From: Clostridium hydrogenum
Lineage (GTDB): Bacteria; Bacillota; Clostridia; Clostridiales; Clostridiaceae
Assembly (NCBI RefSeq): GCF_021432385.1
Contig: NZ_JAEACT010000002.1
Location: forward strand, 1 to 64,000
DNA length: 64,000 bases
Direction of reading: 5' to 3'
Below, in pieces: positions 9,320 through 18,867 of this stretch (position 1 is the stretch's first letter; every line of letters starts with the position of its first letter). A model generated the notes under the pieces. It worked only from the letters and a program-made list of their open reading frames with translations, was not told the DNA's origin and searched no databases. Both the position numbers and the translations under genes were made by a program.

Positions 9320-10990
9320 CTAGAAAAGTCCTACAATAGATCCATCTTCTGCTATATCCATTCTTTCAGCCGCAGGTACCTTTGGAAGTCCTGGCATAGT
9401 CATTATATTTCCAGTCATAACAACTATAAACCCAGCACCATTTGATACTCTCACTTCTTTAACAGTAATTCTAAAACCTTCTGGTCTAGCTAGAAGTGCT
9501 GGATTATCTGATAATGAGTATTGAGTCTTTGCTACACATATAGGAAGTTTATCCAAATTAAACCTTTCTAATTCACTAACTTGCTTTTGAGCTTGAGTTG
9601 TAAAATCTACACCATCAGCTCCGTATATTTCTTTTGCTATAATATTCAACTTTTCCTTGATACTTAATTTTTCATCATATAAATATTTAAAATTGCTTTT
9701 TTCATTTTCAATTACATCTAATACTTCTTTTGCAAGTTCTAGGCCACCTTCTCCGCCTTTTTCCCAAACTTCAGCAAGAGCAACTTTAACCCCTTCGTTT
9801 TTACAGAATTCTTCTATGCATTTTACTTCATCTTCACTATCAGTTATAAACTTATTTATAGCAACAACTACAGGCACACCATATTTCTTTATATTCTCAA
9901 TTTGTTTTTGAAGATTTGCAAGGCCTTTTTTAAGAGCTTCAACATTAGGAATATTTAATTCTTTCTTATCTACTCCTCCGTGATGTTTTAATGCTCTTAT
10001 TGTTGCAACAATTACTACACAATCAGGATTAAGTTTACCATACCTGCATTTTATATCTAGAAACTTTTCAGCACCTAAGTCTGCACCAAAACCTGCCTCA
10101 GTAATTACATAATCACCTAATTTTAAAGCCATTTTTGTTGCAAGTATACTGTTACAACCATGAGCTATATTAGCAAATGGACCACCATGAATTATTGCTG
10201 GAGTATTTTCAAGCGTTTGAACTAAATTTGGTCTTATAGCATCTTTCATCAAAAGTGCCATTGCGCCTTGAACATTTAAATCTTTGCAATATACTGGATT
10301 GCCATCTAAATCATACGCAATTAATATTTTACCCATTCTTTCCTTTAAATCCATAAGACTAGTTGCAAGGCATAATATAGCCATTATTTCAGAGGCAACA
10401 GTAATCATGAAACCATCTTCTCTTGGAAAACCGTTAATCTTCCCGCCAAGCCCAACAACTATTTCTCTAAGAGCCCTGTCATTCATATCCATAACTCTTT
10501 TAAAAACTATTCTTCTTTGATCTATTCTAAGCGAATTTCCTTGATGTAAGTGATTATCTATAGCTGCACATAACAAATTATTTGCCGATGTTATTGCATG
10601 CATATCGCCTGTAAAATGCAGGTTTATATCTTCCATAGGTACTACTTGAGCATATCCACCACCGGCTGCTCCCCCTTTAATACCAAATACTGGTCCAAGT
10701 GAAGGTTCTCTAAGTGCTATTACAGCATTTTTATTCATTTGGCTTAAAGCTTCTCCAAGACCAACTGTTACAGTTGATTTTCCTTCTCCTGCTGGAGTTG
10801 GATTTATAGCTGTAACAAGTATAAGCTTTCCGTCTTTTTTATTTTCATTTTTTTTCAAAACATCTAGTGATATCTTACATTTATATTTACCATATAAATC
10901 AATGTCATCTTCTGTCAATCCAATTTTTTCTGCTACCTTAGCTATAGGCTCCATTTTAGCTTCCTGAGCTATTTCAATATCAGTTTTCAT
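9320..10990 (-). CDS. fhs: Formate--tetrahydrofolate ligase
   Basis: Joins formate to tetrahydrofolate using ATP, giving 10-formyl-THF for purine and fMet synthesis, and is part of the one-carbon branch of clostridial metabolism. The 556 residues are the full family length. The ATP loop is TPAGEGKST (65-73). Other conserved stretches are [20 protein letters not shown] (about 95-115), HLHQGN (about 148) and the C-terminal [16 protein letters not shown]. It stands alone, with its own terminator. The two-T start is ATG with GGGGCGAT upstream. Confidence 0.97.
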   Translation of the reverse strand: MKTDIEIAQEAKMEPIAKVAEKIGLTEDDIDLYGKYKCKISLDVLKKNENKKDGKLILVTAINPTPAGEGKSTVTVGLGEALSQMNKNAVIALREPSLGPVFGIKGGAAGGGYAQVVPMEDINLHFTGDMHAITSANNLLCAAIDNHLHQGNSLRIDQRRIVFKRVMDMNDRALREIVVGLGGKINGFPREDGFMITVASEIMAILCLATSLMDLKERMGKILIAYDLDGNPVYCKDLNVQGAMALLMKDAIRPNLVQTLENTPAIIHGGPFANIAHGCNSILATKMALKLGDYVITEAGFGADLGAEKFLDIKCRYGKLNPDCVVIVATIRALKHHGGVDKKELNIPNVEALKKGLANLQKQIENIKKYGVPVVVAINKFITDSEDEVKCIEEFCKNEGVKVALAEVWEKGGEGGLELAKEVLDVIENEKSNFKYLYDEKLSIKEKLNIIAKEIYGADGVDFTTQAQKQVSELERFNLDKLPICVAKTQYSLSDNPALLARPEGFRITVKEVRVSNGAGFIVVMTGNIMTMPGLPKVPAAERMDIAEDGSIVGLF

Positions 10991-11091
10991 AAGTAAATAT
11001 CGCCCCTTCTTAAAATTATATAGTTATATTTCCCGTTTTAATAATAATTAACCTTTTATATTATAGCACAATATCTTTTTTTTCAATATGG

Positions 11092-11127
11092 CTATGTTTT
11101 AAATAAGTATTGATTTTCACACTTAGG
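11092..11127. repeat. Truncated left end of family 3
   Basis: GGCTATGTTTTAAATAAG followed by TATTGATTTTCACACTTA matches the first 36 bases of the family 3 element, with one substitution; the rest is absent. It sits between the ftsH terminator and fhs. Confidence 0.7.
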
Positions 11128-11131
11128 TATA

Positions 11132-11160
11132 TAAAAAAAGATGGAGAAAATTCTCCATCT
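11132..11160 (-). terminator. Terminator of tilS-hpt-ftsH
   Basis: A perfect stem, AGATGGAGAA (11140-11149) / TTCTCCATCT (11151-11160), with a run of Ts on the minus strand, ends 7 bases from the ftsH stop codon. Confidence 0.9.
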
Positions 11161-11166
11161 TTATCC

Positions 11167-12972
11167 CTAACTGTTTTGAAATATTTCTTCAAATTCATCA
11201 GCTTCAAGTTTTTCTTTTTCAAGTAACGCTCTAGCAACTGCATCTAACTTTGGCATATTTTCTGATAATAATCTTTCTGCTCTGCTATATGCATCATCTA
11301 TAAGTCTCTTTATTTCTCTATCTATTTTAGCAGCAATTTCTTCACTAAAATTTCTACTTGTTCCAAGATCTCTTCCAAGGAATACCTCATCTTGATCTTT
11401 TCCAAAGCTAATAGTACCAAGTGCTTCACTCATACCATATTCCATTACCATCTTCCTTGCGATACTTGTTGCTCTATCTATATCGCTTTTAGCACCAGTA
11501 CTTATATCTCCGATAACTAATTTTTCTGCAACTCTTCCACCAAGAAGTCCAACCATTTCATCAAGTAACTTACTCTTAGACATATATGAACTATCCTTTT
11601 CTGGAAGATGCATTGTATATCCGCCAGCCATACCTCTAGGAATTATGCTTATTTGGTGAACAGGATCTCCATTTGGAAGTAATTTACCCAAAACTGCGTG
11701 ACCTGATTCATGATAAGCTGTAAGTTTTCTATCTTCTTCATCTACTATTCTGCTCTTCTTTTCAGGACCCATTATAACCCTTTTAACAGCCTCTTCCAAT
11801 TCAACCATTCCAATTGAAGTTTTCTTATCTCTAACAGCTAAAAGTGCTGCTTCATTCATTAAGTTTTCAAGATCAGCTCCAGTAAAACCAGGAGTGCTCT
11901 TAGCAAGTACATCTAACTTAATTTCATCATCCAAATGTTTATTTTTCGAGTGAACTTTAAGTATCTCTTCTCTACCTTTAACATCTGGAGCACCTACTAC
12001 TATCTGTCTATCAAATCTACCTGGTCTTAAAAGTGCATGGTCAAGTATATCTGGTCTATTAGTTGCTGCAAGTATTATTATGCCCTCATTTGCTCCAAAT
12101 CCATCCATTTCAACAAGAAGTTGGTTAAGAGTTTGTTCTCTTTCATCGTGTCCACCGCCAAGGCCAGCTCCTCTTTGTCTTCCAACGGCATCAATCTCAT
12201 CTATAAAAATTATACATGGAGCATTTTTCTTTGCTTGCTCAAACAAGTCTCTAACTCTTGATGCACCTACACCAACAAACATCTCAACAAAATCAGAACC
12301 AGAAATACTAAAGAAAGGTCTTCCTGCTTCACCAGCAACAGCTTTTGCAAGAAGCGTTTTTCCTGTTCCTGGAGGTCCAACTAAAAGTACACCTTTAGGA
12401 ATTCTAGCTCCCATTTCAACATACCTTTTAGGTTCTTTTAAAAAGTCCACTACCTCTTCAAGTTCAGCTTTTTCCTCATCGGCACCAGCAACATCTTCAA
12501 AGGTAACCCTTTTTTTAGATTCATTAGGCGTAGTCATTTTAGCTTTGCTTTTTCCAAAGCCCATAACTCCCTTACCACTGCCTCCTTGTGCCTGCTGCAT
12601 GAACATAACCCAAAGTACAACCATCATTAAAATCAGCAAAATATTAGGTATCCAGCTAAACCAAGCCGGTATATTTGCAGGTGGAATATATGACTCTTCA
12701 ACATCAGTATTAGGATGAACAGAAAGAAACTGATTTAACCTTGTTAAAGGTACAATAGTTTCAAAAGTACTTCCATCTTTCATTTTTCCGTCAACTGTCA
12801 TTTTGTCATCCTTCATTTGGAAGCTTTTTATATTATTTTGTGTATATTGTTTTTGAAATTCATTAAAACTTATAGTATTACTAGTTTTATTTGATTGTGA
12901 TAATGTAAGAACAGTCAAAATAACGACTATAGTTACTACTATCCAAACTGTAGCACTAGATAATTTTTTCAC
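11167..12972 (-). CDS. ftsH: ATP-dependent zinc metalloprotease FtsH
   Basis: Membrane-anchored AAA+ protease that extracts and degrades membrane and regulatory proteins. 601 residues: two transmembrane helices (about 7-25 and 107-126) flank an extracytoplasmic domain. Then come the AAA module with Walker A GPPGTGKT (199-206), Walker [10 protein letters not shown], the second-region arginines in RPGRFDR, and the zinc site HESGH (about 418) of the M41 peptidase domain. It is last in tilS-hpt-ftsH, as in Bacillus, but also has its own promoter in the 79-base gap before it. Confidence 0.97.
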   Translation of the reverse strand: MKKLSSATVWIVVTIVVILTVLTLSQSNKTSNTISFNEFQKQYTQNNIKSFQMKDDKMTVDGKMKDGSTFETIVPLTRLNQFLSVHPNTDVEESYIPPANIPAWFSWIPNILLILMMVVLWVMFMQQAQGGSGKGVMGFGKSKAKMTTPNESKKRVTFEDVAGADEEKAELEEVVDFLKEPKRYVEMGARIPKGVLLVGPPGTGKTLLAKAVAGEAGRPFFSISGSDFVEMFVGVGASRVRDLFEQAKKNAPCIIFIDEIDAVGRQRGAGLGGGHDEREQTLNQLLVEMDGFGANEGIIILAATNRPDILDHALLRPGRFDRQIVVGAPDVKGREEILKVHSKNKHLDDEIKLDVLAKSTPGFTGADLENLMNEAALLAVRDKKTSIGMVELEEAVKRVIMGPEKKSRIVDEEDRKLTAYHESGHAVLGKLLPNGDPVHQISIIPRGMAGGYTMHLPEKDSSYMSKSKLLDEMVGLLGGRVAEKLVIGDISTGAKSDIDRATSIARKMVMEYGMSEALGTISFGKDQDEVFLGRDLGTSRNFSEEIAAKIDREIKRLIDDAYSRAERLLSENMPKLDAVARALLEKEKLEADEFEEIFQNS

Positions 12973-13007
12973 TCTAGGCCCCCCTCTCTATGTATAGCTA
13001 TTTAAAA

Positions 13008-13036
13008 ATTGTATCATAACAAAATATTGTTTACAA
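13008..13036 (-). promoter_or_regulatory. Promoter of ftsH
   Basis: Minus strand TTGTAA (13031-13036), 17-bp spacer, TACAAT (13008-13013), located between hpt and ftsH. It would allow ftsH to be expressed apart from tilS-hpt. Confidence 0.6.
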
Positions 13037-13051
13037 CAACATATATATTAA

Positions 13052-13588
13052 TTATTTATAAATTTCTTCTTTTAATATCCCAATGAATGGCAGGTTTCTA
13101 TATTTTTCTGCGTAATCAAGTCCGTATCCAACTAAAAAGTAATCCGGAACTTCAAATCCAATATATTTAACCTCTATGTCAGCCTTCCTCCTTTCAGGTT
13201 TATTCAATAGTGTTGTAATTTCTAAACTATTTGGATTTTTAGCTCTAAGGTACTGTGCTAAATATTTAAGAGTTATTCCCGAATCTATTATATCTTCAAC
13301 TATTAAAACATCTTTTCCTTCAATACTTGCATCTAAGTCTTTAAGAATTTTAACAACTCCAGATGAAGTAGTTGAATTTCCATAACTTGATACTGACATA
13401 AAATCCATAGTACACGGAATATCTATTTGTTTCATAAGTTCTGCCATATACATGACTGAACCTTTTAGCACTCCAATAAGTATTAACTCCTTTCCCTTAT
13501 AGTCTTCACTTATATTCTTGCCAATTTCTTTGATTTTTTTACTTATTTTCTCCTCATCAAGTAATATTTTTTTAATGTCTTCTCTCAT
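13052..13588 (-). CDS. hpt: Hypoxanthine phosphoribosyltransferase
   Basis: Salvages hypoxanthine (and usually guanine) to IMP/GMP with PRPP. 178 residues, type I PRTase fold: LIGVLKGSVMYMAELM near residue 37-52, the PRPP loop VLIVEDIIDSGITL (about 94-107), and the purine-recognition end FEVPDYFLVGYGLDYAEKYR. It abuts tilS, sharing the bases at 13588; in Bacillus the TilS-HprT-FtsH neighbourhood is conserved and the two proteins interact. Confidence 0.96.
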   Translation of the reverse strand: MREDIKKILLDEEKISKKIKEIGKNISEDYKGKELILIGVLKGSVMYMAELMKQIDIPCTMDFMSVSSYGNSTTSSGVVKILKDLDASIEGKDVLIVEDIIDSGITLKYLAQYLRAKNPNSLEITTLLNKPERRKADIEVKYIGFEVPDYFLVGYGLDYAEKYRNLPFIGILKEEIYK

Positions 13589-14985
13589 TAGTAATCCTCT
13601 CTTTCGATTTTTAGTTTTAATATTTTTTGAGTTTTATCATCTATTTTAAATTTCTCACTCACTTTATATCCAATAATCCATCCTATTTCATCTTCAAAAC
13701 ACACCATTGGAATATTATTTCTATCATCTCTTGGAATCTTTAAATTAATAAATATATCTTTTAACTTTTTATATGATTTCATTCCAAGAGGCATAAATCT
13801 GTCGCCTTCTCTTCTGCACCTTATTGACATATTCTTTCCAGTCTTATCAGCATCAAAATACTTTGTATATCTATCACTTTTAACTTTAATTTCATCTTTA
13901 TTATACAATAATTCACATTTAATTTTAATGTCTTGATATTTTATTTCGCCAGCTTCTTCTATATCAACATTGTATATACTCTCATTTTTAATTATATCCT
14001 CATTTTTAACATGCAAACAGATATCTCCATAATTATTGCTAATAACAATTTTATTAGGGAGATTTAGCTTTTTTCCAGTTCCTATTTTCTGAAGGTATAT
14101 TATATCATCTATATGTTTTTTCTCAAGATTATATGTACTTCCATTTAAATCATAAACTGCTTTTCTAATTATTCTAGATAGTATAGCTTCATGCTCACTA
14201 AAAGCGTCCTTATTTATTATAATATTTTTTCCATCAAAGCAACAGTAATTATTGTATTTTTCATAAGATTTTTTTTGCAAATAGTCATCATCAACTTTTA
14301 TTAAATCACCCAATCTATTTAAAGCCGAAATTATGTCTTCGTTAAAATTACTTTTGATATAAGGTATTAAATCTAACCTTATCTTATTTCTGGAGTATAA
14401 TCTTTCATTGTTTGTTTTATCAATTCTAGGTGTTATTCTATTTTCTATACAATAGTCTTCTATTTCCTGTCTGCTTATTTCTATAAGAGGTCTAACAAAA
14501 TATCCGTCTCTTATTGCCTTTATTCCAACCATTCCTGATAACCCTGTGCCTCTTATTATTCTCATAAGCATAGTTTCAGCATTATCATTTGCATTATGTG
14601 CAATTGCTATTTTATTTGCATTAAATTTTTCTTTAACTTCTTCAAAAAAGTTATATCTAACTTCCCTACCAGCCATTTCACTTGATAGCTTTTTTTCACT
14701 TGCAATTAAATTTACATCTACCTTTTTACAAAAAAATTTTATATTTAATTCCTTGCAAAAATCCTCAACATACCTTTCATCTTCATCGGCTTCTTTGCCT
14801 CTCAAGCAGTGATTAACATGAGCTGCACATATCTGTATTTCAAATCGTGATTTTAGTTTATATAGTAAATCAAGTAAACATATTGAATCAGGCCCGCCAG
14901 ATACTGCTACTACAACTCTATCACCTTTATTAAACATATTGTTTTTTATTATAGTATTAATAACTTTATTTATCAAAAAAAACAC
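13588..14985 (-). CDS. tilS: tRNA(Ile)-lysidine synthase
   Basis: Converts C34 of the CAU-anticodon tRNA-Ile to lysidine so it reads AUA. 465 residues: the N-terminal PP-loop ATPase has SGGPDS (29-34) and AAHVNHCLRGKEADEDE (about 54-70), then the middle linker domain and the TilS C-terminal domain ending in FKIDDKTQKILKLKIE. The stop codon overlaps the hpt start. A family 1 repeat with a nested family 2 repeat fills the space upstream, towards spoIIE. Confidence 0.95.
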   Translation of the reverse strand: MFFLINKVINTIIKNNMFNKGDRVVVAVSGGPDSICLLDLLYKLKSRFEIQICAAHVNHCLRGKEADEDERYVEDFCKELNIKFFCKKVDVNLIASEKKLSSEMAGREVRYNFFEEVKEKFNANKIAIAHNANDNAETMLMRIIRGTGLSGMVGIKAIRDGYFVRPLIEISRQEIEDYCIENRITPRIDKTNNERLYSRNKIRLDLIPYIKSNFNEDIISALNRLGDLIKVDDDYLQKKSYEKYNNYCCFDGKNIIINKDAFSEHEAILSRIIRKAVYDLNGSTYNLEKKHIDDIIYLQKIGTGKKLNLPNKIVISNNYGDICLHVKNEDIIKNESIYNVDIEEAGEIKYQDIKIKCELLYNKDEIKVKSDRYTKYFDADKTGKNMSIRCRREGDRFMPLGMKSYKKLKDIFINLKIPRDDRNNIPMVCFEDEIGWIIGYKVSEKFKIDDKTQKILKLKIEREDY

Positions 14986-14998
14986 TCCAATATCAATT

Positions 14999-15326
14999 AT
15001 TCAGAGTACAGAGTACAGAGTACAAAGTACAGTGAAGGATGATTTTTCTCTGCTACCACTACGAAAAATCTAAAAACTTATTTTTGATTGCTTGCGCAAT
15101 CCTAGCATCAATGTTGTTAGCGATACACCACTTAAAACTTCAAAATTAATTTATATCAAAATGCCGTCTTATTGCATTTTGATACAAATTGATTTTTGGT
15201 AGTTGAAACGGTATATCTATAAGCGAAGCTTATATCATTTAAGTTTAAGATTTACCTGATGTAAGGAAAGGTAAATCAACCTTAACTGTACTCTGTCATC
15301 TGTACTCTGTACTCTGTACTCTGAAT
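14999..15326. repeat. Family 1 heptad-bounded element, copy a, with nested family 2
   Basis: Left end: tandem 7-bp units (AGAGTAC, AGAGTAC, AAAGTAC) then GTGAAGGATGATTTTT. Right end: AACCTTAACTGTACTCTGT and repeats. Between them are hairpin 1 (GATTTTTCTC...GAAAAATC), hairpin 2 (GATTGCTTGCGCAATC) and hairpin 4 (GATTTACCTGATG...AGGTAAATC). Hairpin 3 (TTAGCGA...AAGCGAAGCT) is interrupted by a complete family 2 element at 15121-15222. This orientation (A) is shared with 37374, 40573 and 44104. Confidence 0.85.
15121..15222. repeat. Family 2 hairpin element nested in family 1
   Basis: A roughly 100-bp imperfect hairpin. The left arm contains ACTTCAAAATTAATTTATAT, the tip ATGCCGTCTTATTGCAT, and the right arm CAAATTGATTTTTGGTAGTT. 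It splits the third hairpin of the surrounding family 1 element, with TA on both sides. Relatives: 17930, 18910, 19012, 24480, 25625, 43580, 55289, 55448 and 61618. Confidence 0.85.
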
Positions 15327-15365
15327 ATTAGTATTCCGTCACTTGTTCTTTAATTATAGCACACT

Positions 15366-17756
15366 TCAATATAAATTATATACTTTGTTTACTATTACCG
15401 TCATATCATCTTTAGCTTTACCACCACATAATTCTAGGGCCTTTTTTAATATATCGTCAGCTAATTCTTTAGGTTTAGTTCCATCATTTTTACTTAGAGT
15501 ATTAACTAGCCAATCTGATTCTCCTGCTTTGTCATGTGAACAATCAATAACTCCATCACTTATCATAACTATTATATCTCCATTTTGTACTTTTTTATTG
15601 GTCACCTCAACATCTGCCTTATCCAATACTCCTATTGGCAACGTTTTAGAATTAATAGCCTGTACCTTGTTTTTTCTTTTTATAAAACTCTTTACACCTC
15701 CAACTTTTAAGAATTCAATATCGCCTGAATATAAGTCTATGTTGCACAAATCAACTGTTGAAAATTTTTCATCTTCCGTAAATTTAAGTGACATTATCGA
15801 ATTCACTGCATTTATTGCTGTAAGCTTATTTAGTCCAGCTGTCGTAAACTTTTCTATTAAATCTATTACAGATTTACTTTCCTTCTCTGCTTGAGGACCA
15901 TATCCCATTCCGTCACTTATTACCACCATATAATTTCCTTCTCGTATTTTTCCAAAACTATAACTATCGCCATTTTGCTTTTCGCCATATTTGCAAACTC
16001 TACTAACATGCGATGCCACATAAAATTTCGGTGCTTCTTCAAATGAAACATTACATAAATTACTATCTGGTGATATTGTACATCCATCATCTCCAACACA
16101 CATGATTTTTTCAACCGACTTATTTATGATTGGCAATACATCCTTTACACATATTTGTCTTCCACCACATGCTTTCATAGATAACTTTATAGTAACTCTA
16201 TCCTTATCATTTTTTAGGCAAGTTAGATCTGAAAATTCAATATTGTTTTTACACAACACTTTTGTAATCTTTTTTTCTATTTCATTATCAAATTTAATTT
16301 CATTGTTAAACTCCGAAAGTATTTCGTTTATCGACGTTCCCATATTATTTATTTGCGAAGACATAACCTCTCTTCCTTTACTAAGCTGCATTCTCCACAT
16401 TTCATTCATAACATAATCATTAACTATTGCTTCTGTATTTTTTATTATCGATGATCTCTTTATGCATTTTCTTTCTATTTCTTCAGGAACCTTTAAATTA
16501 TTATCCTGAAAATTTTGTATTAGTTCCTCAAATGCAGCATAAGTATAGTAAGTTTCTCTTTTCCAACAAATACATTTCATATTACATGTGCTGCAAACTC
16601 TATCTGCAAGATTTTCTATAAGTCCACAGCTTTTAGTTTTAAGTGCAAGCTTATCATTATCAGATAAGTTATTCAATATATCTGACATTGTAAAAAGCAC
16701 TTTAGAGAAGTTGTTAAATCTATTTGTAAAAGCATCTTTTATCTTTTCGCAATAATTTTCACTCATAGCTTCTTGCTTTTTACTCCAATTAAATTCCATC
16801 ATAAGTTTATTATAAATTTTATTAGGCACTACAAAAAATATAGCGCATGCTATCATAGCTTCTATAAACTTAAAATCCGCATGATTTTCACAATAAAGCA
16901 CTAAAATTGAAATTATAATTAAATAAGATATACCACTTATCCATTTTCCGAATTCTTTAAACACACCTACAATAAGTCCACATGCGCCTAAAATACCCGT
17001 ATATACTAGTATATTATTTGTATTCATTCCAATTATTGCACCCAAGGCAATTCCCGATGCCCCTCCTATTGCACTACCGCTCACATATGATAAAACTATT
17101 ATAAAAAACATAGATAATATGTTTCTAGCAGATAAATCATAGAAACCTACTCCCTTTGTACCTGAAATAATAACCGAAATCATAACTGCCATACATATAA
17201 TCTCTTCATCAGAAAAAAAATGTTTTAAATTTACATTTTCAAAGCATATCATAGAGTAATTTAGAATATAGTATATAGAAATTATTGTTACCAGTTGAAT
17301 AGATGATAACAAAACAGCTGAGCTTATATCTAAATTTAAAGCAAAAAACTTGAATAAACAAAACTCAAAAAGAATCATTACAAATGTAAGTGCCAATTTC
17401 TTTTTTAATTTAACTTTTCTGAAAGCACACAAAACAGCTGTAACAATCAAAATTGCAATTACATACATTTCAAAATCTTTAAGTACATTATGCAATGAAA
17501 TATATCCAAGAAGCGCAGAAAGTGAAGATATACTATTAAATTTACTTTCATCTTTTAAGTTTAAAATCACAATAATAAAGGCTATTCCAAATGGAGCCAT
17601 AGAATTTATTATTATAACCCTACTTATAAAAAATGAGCTAATTACATATAAAATCAACTTAATTATAAACGTTTTGTTTATTACATTTACTTTAGTATTT
17701 TTTTTATTATTTTTATTTACTCTCTCATACGTTAAAACATCACTATCGTATTGCAT
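15366..17756 (-). CDS. spoIIE: Stage II sporulation protein E (PP2C phosphatase)
   Basis: Dephosphorylates the anti-anti-sigma factor SpoIIAA in the forespore, releasing sigma-F. About 796 residues: roughly the first 330 form a multi-span membrane domain, followed by a cysteine-containing regulatory region and the C-terminal PP2C domain with metal-binding ISDGMGYGPQAEKES (about 600-615) and VMISDGVID. I start at ATG 17756, which has GGGTGGGAG upstream; a GTG 5 codons earlier would add GDVK. The promoter has the unusual 21-bp spacing known for Spo0A-activated sigma-A promoters of this gene in Bacillus. Confidence 0.95.
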   Translation of the reverse strand: MQYDSDVLTYERVNKNNKKNTKVNVINKTFIIKLILYVISSFFISRVIIINSMAPFGIAFIIVILNLKDESKFNSISSLSALLGYISLHNVLKDFEMYVIAILIVTAVLCAFRKVKLKKKLALTFVMILFEFCLFKFFALNLDISSAVLLSSIQLVTIISIYYILNYSMICFENVNLKHFFSDEEIICMAVMISVIISGTKGVGFYDLSARNILSMFFIIVLSYVSGSAIGGASGIALGAIIGMNTNNILVYTGILGACGLIVGVFKEFGKWISGISYLIIISILVLYCENHADFKFIEAMIACAIFFVVPNKIYNKLMMEFNWSKKQEAMSENYCEKIKDAFTNRFNNFSKVLFTMSDILNNLSDNDKLALKTKSCGLIENLADRVCSTCNMKCICWKRETYYTYAAFEELIQNFQDNNLKVPEEIERKCIKRSSIIKNTEAIVNDYVMNEMWRMQLSKGREVMSSQINNMGTSINEILSEFNNEIKFDNEIEKKITKVLCKNNIEFSDLTCLKNDKDRVTIKLSMKACGGRQICVKDVLPIINKSVEKIMCVGDDGCTISPDSNLCNVSFEEAPKFYVASHVSRVCKYGEKQNGDSYSFGKIREGNYMVVISDGMGYGPQAEKESKSVIDLIEKFTTAGLNKLTAINAVNSIMSLKFTEDEKFSTVDLCNIDLYSGDIEFLKVGGVKSFIKRKNKVQAINSKTLPIGVLDKADVEVTNKKVQNGDIIVMISDGVIDCSHDKAGESDWLVNTLSKNDGTKPKELADDILKKALELCGGKAKDDMTVIVNKVYNLY

Positions 17757-17807
17757 TTTAACATCTCCCACCCATATATAGTGAAACTATCTCAATCGGT
17801 AAACTCA

Positions 17808-17840
17808 ATTATAGCAGATGTAACTGGAAATGTTTGTCAA
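17808..17840 (-). promoter_or_regulatory. spoIIE promoter, consensus boxes 21 bp apart
   Basis: Minus strand TTGACA (17835-17840) and TATAAT (17808-17813) are both perfect sigma-A boxes but are 21 bp apart. Bacillus spoIIE and spoIIG promoters have this abnormal spacing and depend on Spo0A-P. The -35 lies within ATTGACAAA, one base from the 0A-box core TCGACAA, consistent with direct Spo0A binding (inference). Confidence 0.75.
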
Positions 17841-17929
17841 TCGATGGATGCTTGTACATTTTTTTTAAGACATTTATCCCTAGAATAATTTATTTATTCA
17901 TTACTAAGATGAAACCAAGGTAAAACTTA

Positions 17930-18008
17930 AGATATCCATGTTCCAAAATGCCAATCTTTAAGGCATTTTGGAACATGGATATCTTAATAGTTGAACCGTT
18001 TTTCCTAT
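17930..18008. repeat. Family 2-like element with a near-perfect hairpin
   Basis: The arms AAGATATCCATGTTCCAAAA (plus TGCC) and its reverse complement are complementary over about 24 bp around AATCTTTA. The flanks AAACTTAAG and TAGTTGAACCG recall other family 2 members, but the arm sequence is different. So the shape is kept while the sequence changes. It lies between spoIIE and the tRNA cluster. Confidence 0.7.
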
Positions 18009-18101
18009 ATGTACACACAATCACCAAAACTTTACATTCACCGTACTCTGTGTTAAATTGTAATTTCTATATTTAAAGTTTCACAGTGGTTTATCCTTAA
18101 A

Positions 18102-18137
18102 ACAACAAAAGACTATTTCAAAATTGAAATAGTCTTT
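18102..18137 (-). terminator. Terminator of the tRNA cluster
   Basis: A perfect 11-bp stem, GACTATTTCAA (18111-18121) / TTGAAATAGTC (18124-18134), is followed on the minus strand by TTTTGTTGTT. It ends the five-tRNA unit directly after tRNA-Met. Confidence 0.85.
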
Positions 18138-18141
18138 GTTA

Positions 18142-18218
18142 TGGTAGCGGAAATAGGACTTGAACCTACGACACTTCGGGTATGAACCGAATGCTCTAGC
18201 CAGCTGAGCTATTCCGCC
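18142..18218 (-). tRNA. tRNA-Met (CAT, elongator)
   Basis: Cloverleaf on the minus strand: acceptor GGCGGAA/TTCCGCT, CCA encoded, anticodon CAT. The anticodon stem (TTCGG/CCGAA) lacks the three consecutive G-C pairs of initiators, so this is the elongator. A lysidine-type tRNA-Ile with the same anticodon is less likely by sequence. It is last in the cluster. Confidence 0.92.
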
Positions 18219-18223
18219 ATGTA

Positions 18224-18299
18224 TGGTTGCGGGGACAGGACTTGAACCTGTGACCTTCGGGTTATGAGCCCGACGAGCTGCCAGCTGCTCCACCCCGCG
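18224..18299 (-). tRNA. tRNA-fMet (CAT, initiator), copy 1
   Basis: Starts CGCGGGG and ends CCCCGCAACCA, with the mismatched first pair of bacterial initiators, and has GGG/CCC pairs in the anticodon stem around CTCATAA. Same sequence as the copy at 18412-18487. Confidence 0.96.
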
Positions 18300-18305
18300 A
18301 TATTG

Positions 18306-18395
18306 TGGTGCCGAAGACCGGAATCGAACCGGTACGATGGTATTAGCATCGCAGGATTTTAAGTCCTGTGCGTCTGCCAGTTCCGCCACTTCGGC
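18306..18395 (-). tRNA. tRNA-Leu (TAA), copy 1
   Basis: Acceptor GCCGAAG/CTTCGGC, CCA encoded, long variable arm (GATGCTAATACCATC), and anticodon TAA in CTTAAAA. It reads UUA, a major Leu codon in this AT-rich genome. Same sequence as 18493-18582. Confidence 0.96.
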
Positions 18396-18411
18396 AAAAT
18401 ATAAAATTTTA

Positions 18412-18487
18412 TGGTTGCGGGGACAGGACTTGAACCTGTGACCTTCGGGTTATGAGCCCGACGAGCTGCCAGCTGCTCCACCCCGCG
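18412..18487 (-). tRNA. tRNA-fMet (CAT, initiator), copy 2
   Basis: Second copy of the initiator tRNA, identical by eye to 18224-18299. With the Leu gene it forms a tandem duplication of about 170 bases. Confidence 0.96.
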
Positions 18488-18492
18488 ATATG

Positions 18493-18582
18493 TGGTGCCG
18501 AAGACCGGAATCGAACCGGTACGATGGTATTAGCATCGCAGGATTTTAAGTCCTGTGCGTCTGCCAGTTCCGCCACTTCGGC
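18493..18582 (-). tRNA. tRNA-Leu (TAA), copy 2
   Basis: First gene of the cluster in the direction of transcription, identical by eye to 18306-18395, with long variable arm and encoded CCA. Confidence 0.96.
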
Positions 18583-18737
18583 ATGTCACTTGTTAGCGCT
18601 TAATTCGCATCACTCATCAGCGACAATAACTATTATATAGCATCCCTATATTATTGTCAACAATTTTTTTAACTTTTTTTCATATTTTTTTAGGACATTA
18701 ATAAAGCCAAGTAAAATCAAGGGTTTAAGCACAATAA

Positions 18738-18860
18738 ATCAGAGTACAAAGTACAAAGTACAGAGTACAATGAAGGATGATTTGCCTTCCTTTCGTCAGG
18801 TAAATCTTAAATTTAAATAGTATAAGCTTCGCTTAGCACCATAAATAGTTCTATTGCGAA
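18738..18860. repeat. Family 1 element, truncated copy b
   Basis: Orientation B left half: four heptads (AGAGTAC, AAAGTAC, AAAGTAC, AGAGTAC), AATGAAGGATGATTTGCC, then the GTCAGGTAAATC hairpin side and degraded versions of the next two hairpins. The right half and its closing heptads are missing; a terminator-like hairpin and a family 2 element follow instead. Confidence 0.75.
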
Positions 18861-18867
18861 AGCAATA

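Noticed and set aside
12080-12718. Open frame of 212 codons antisense to ftsH
   Set aside because: It lies wholly within ftsH, has no ribosome binding site and its translation (rich in Ser, Pro and Thr) is typical of a complementary-strand shadow.
14999-15040. CRISPR-like array from the regularly repeated GTAC units
   Set aside because: The 7-bp units are directly adjacent with no spacers and always form the paired ends of a hairpin element; no cas genes are present.
15343-15894. Open frame of 183 codons antisense to the spoIIE end
   Set aside because: Fully opposite the conserved PP2C domain, without a binding site or recognisable domain.
18081-18640. Open frames across the tRNA cluster
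   Set aside because: They are translations of tRNA genes on one or the other strand.
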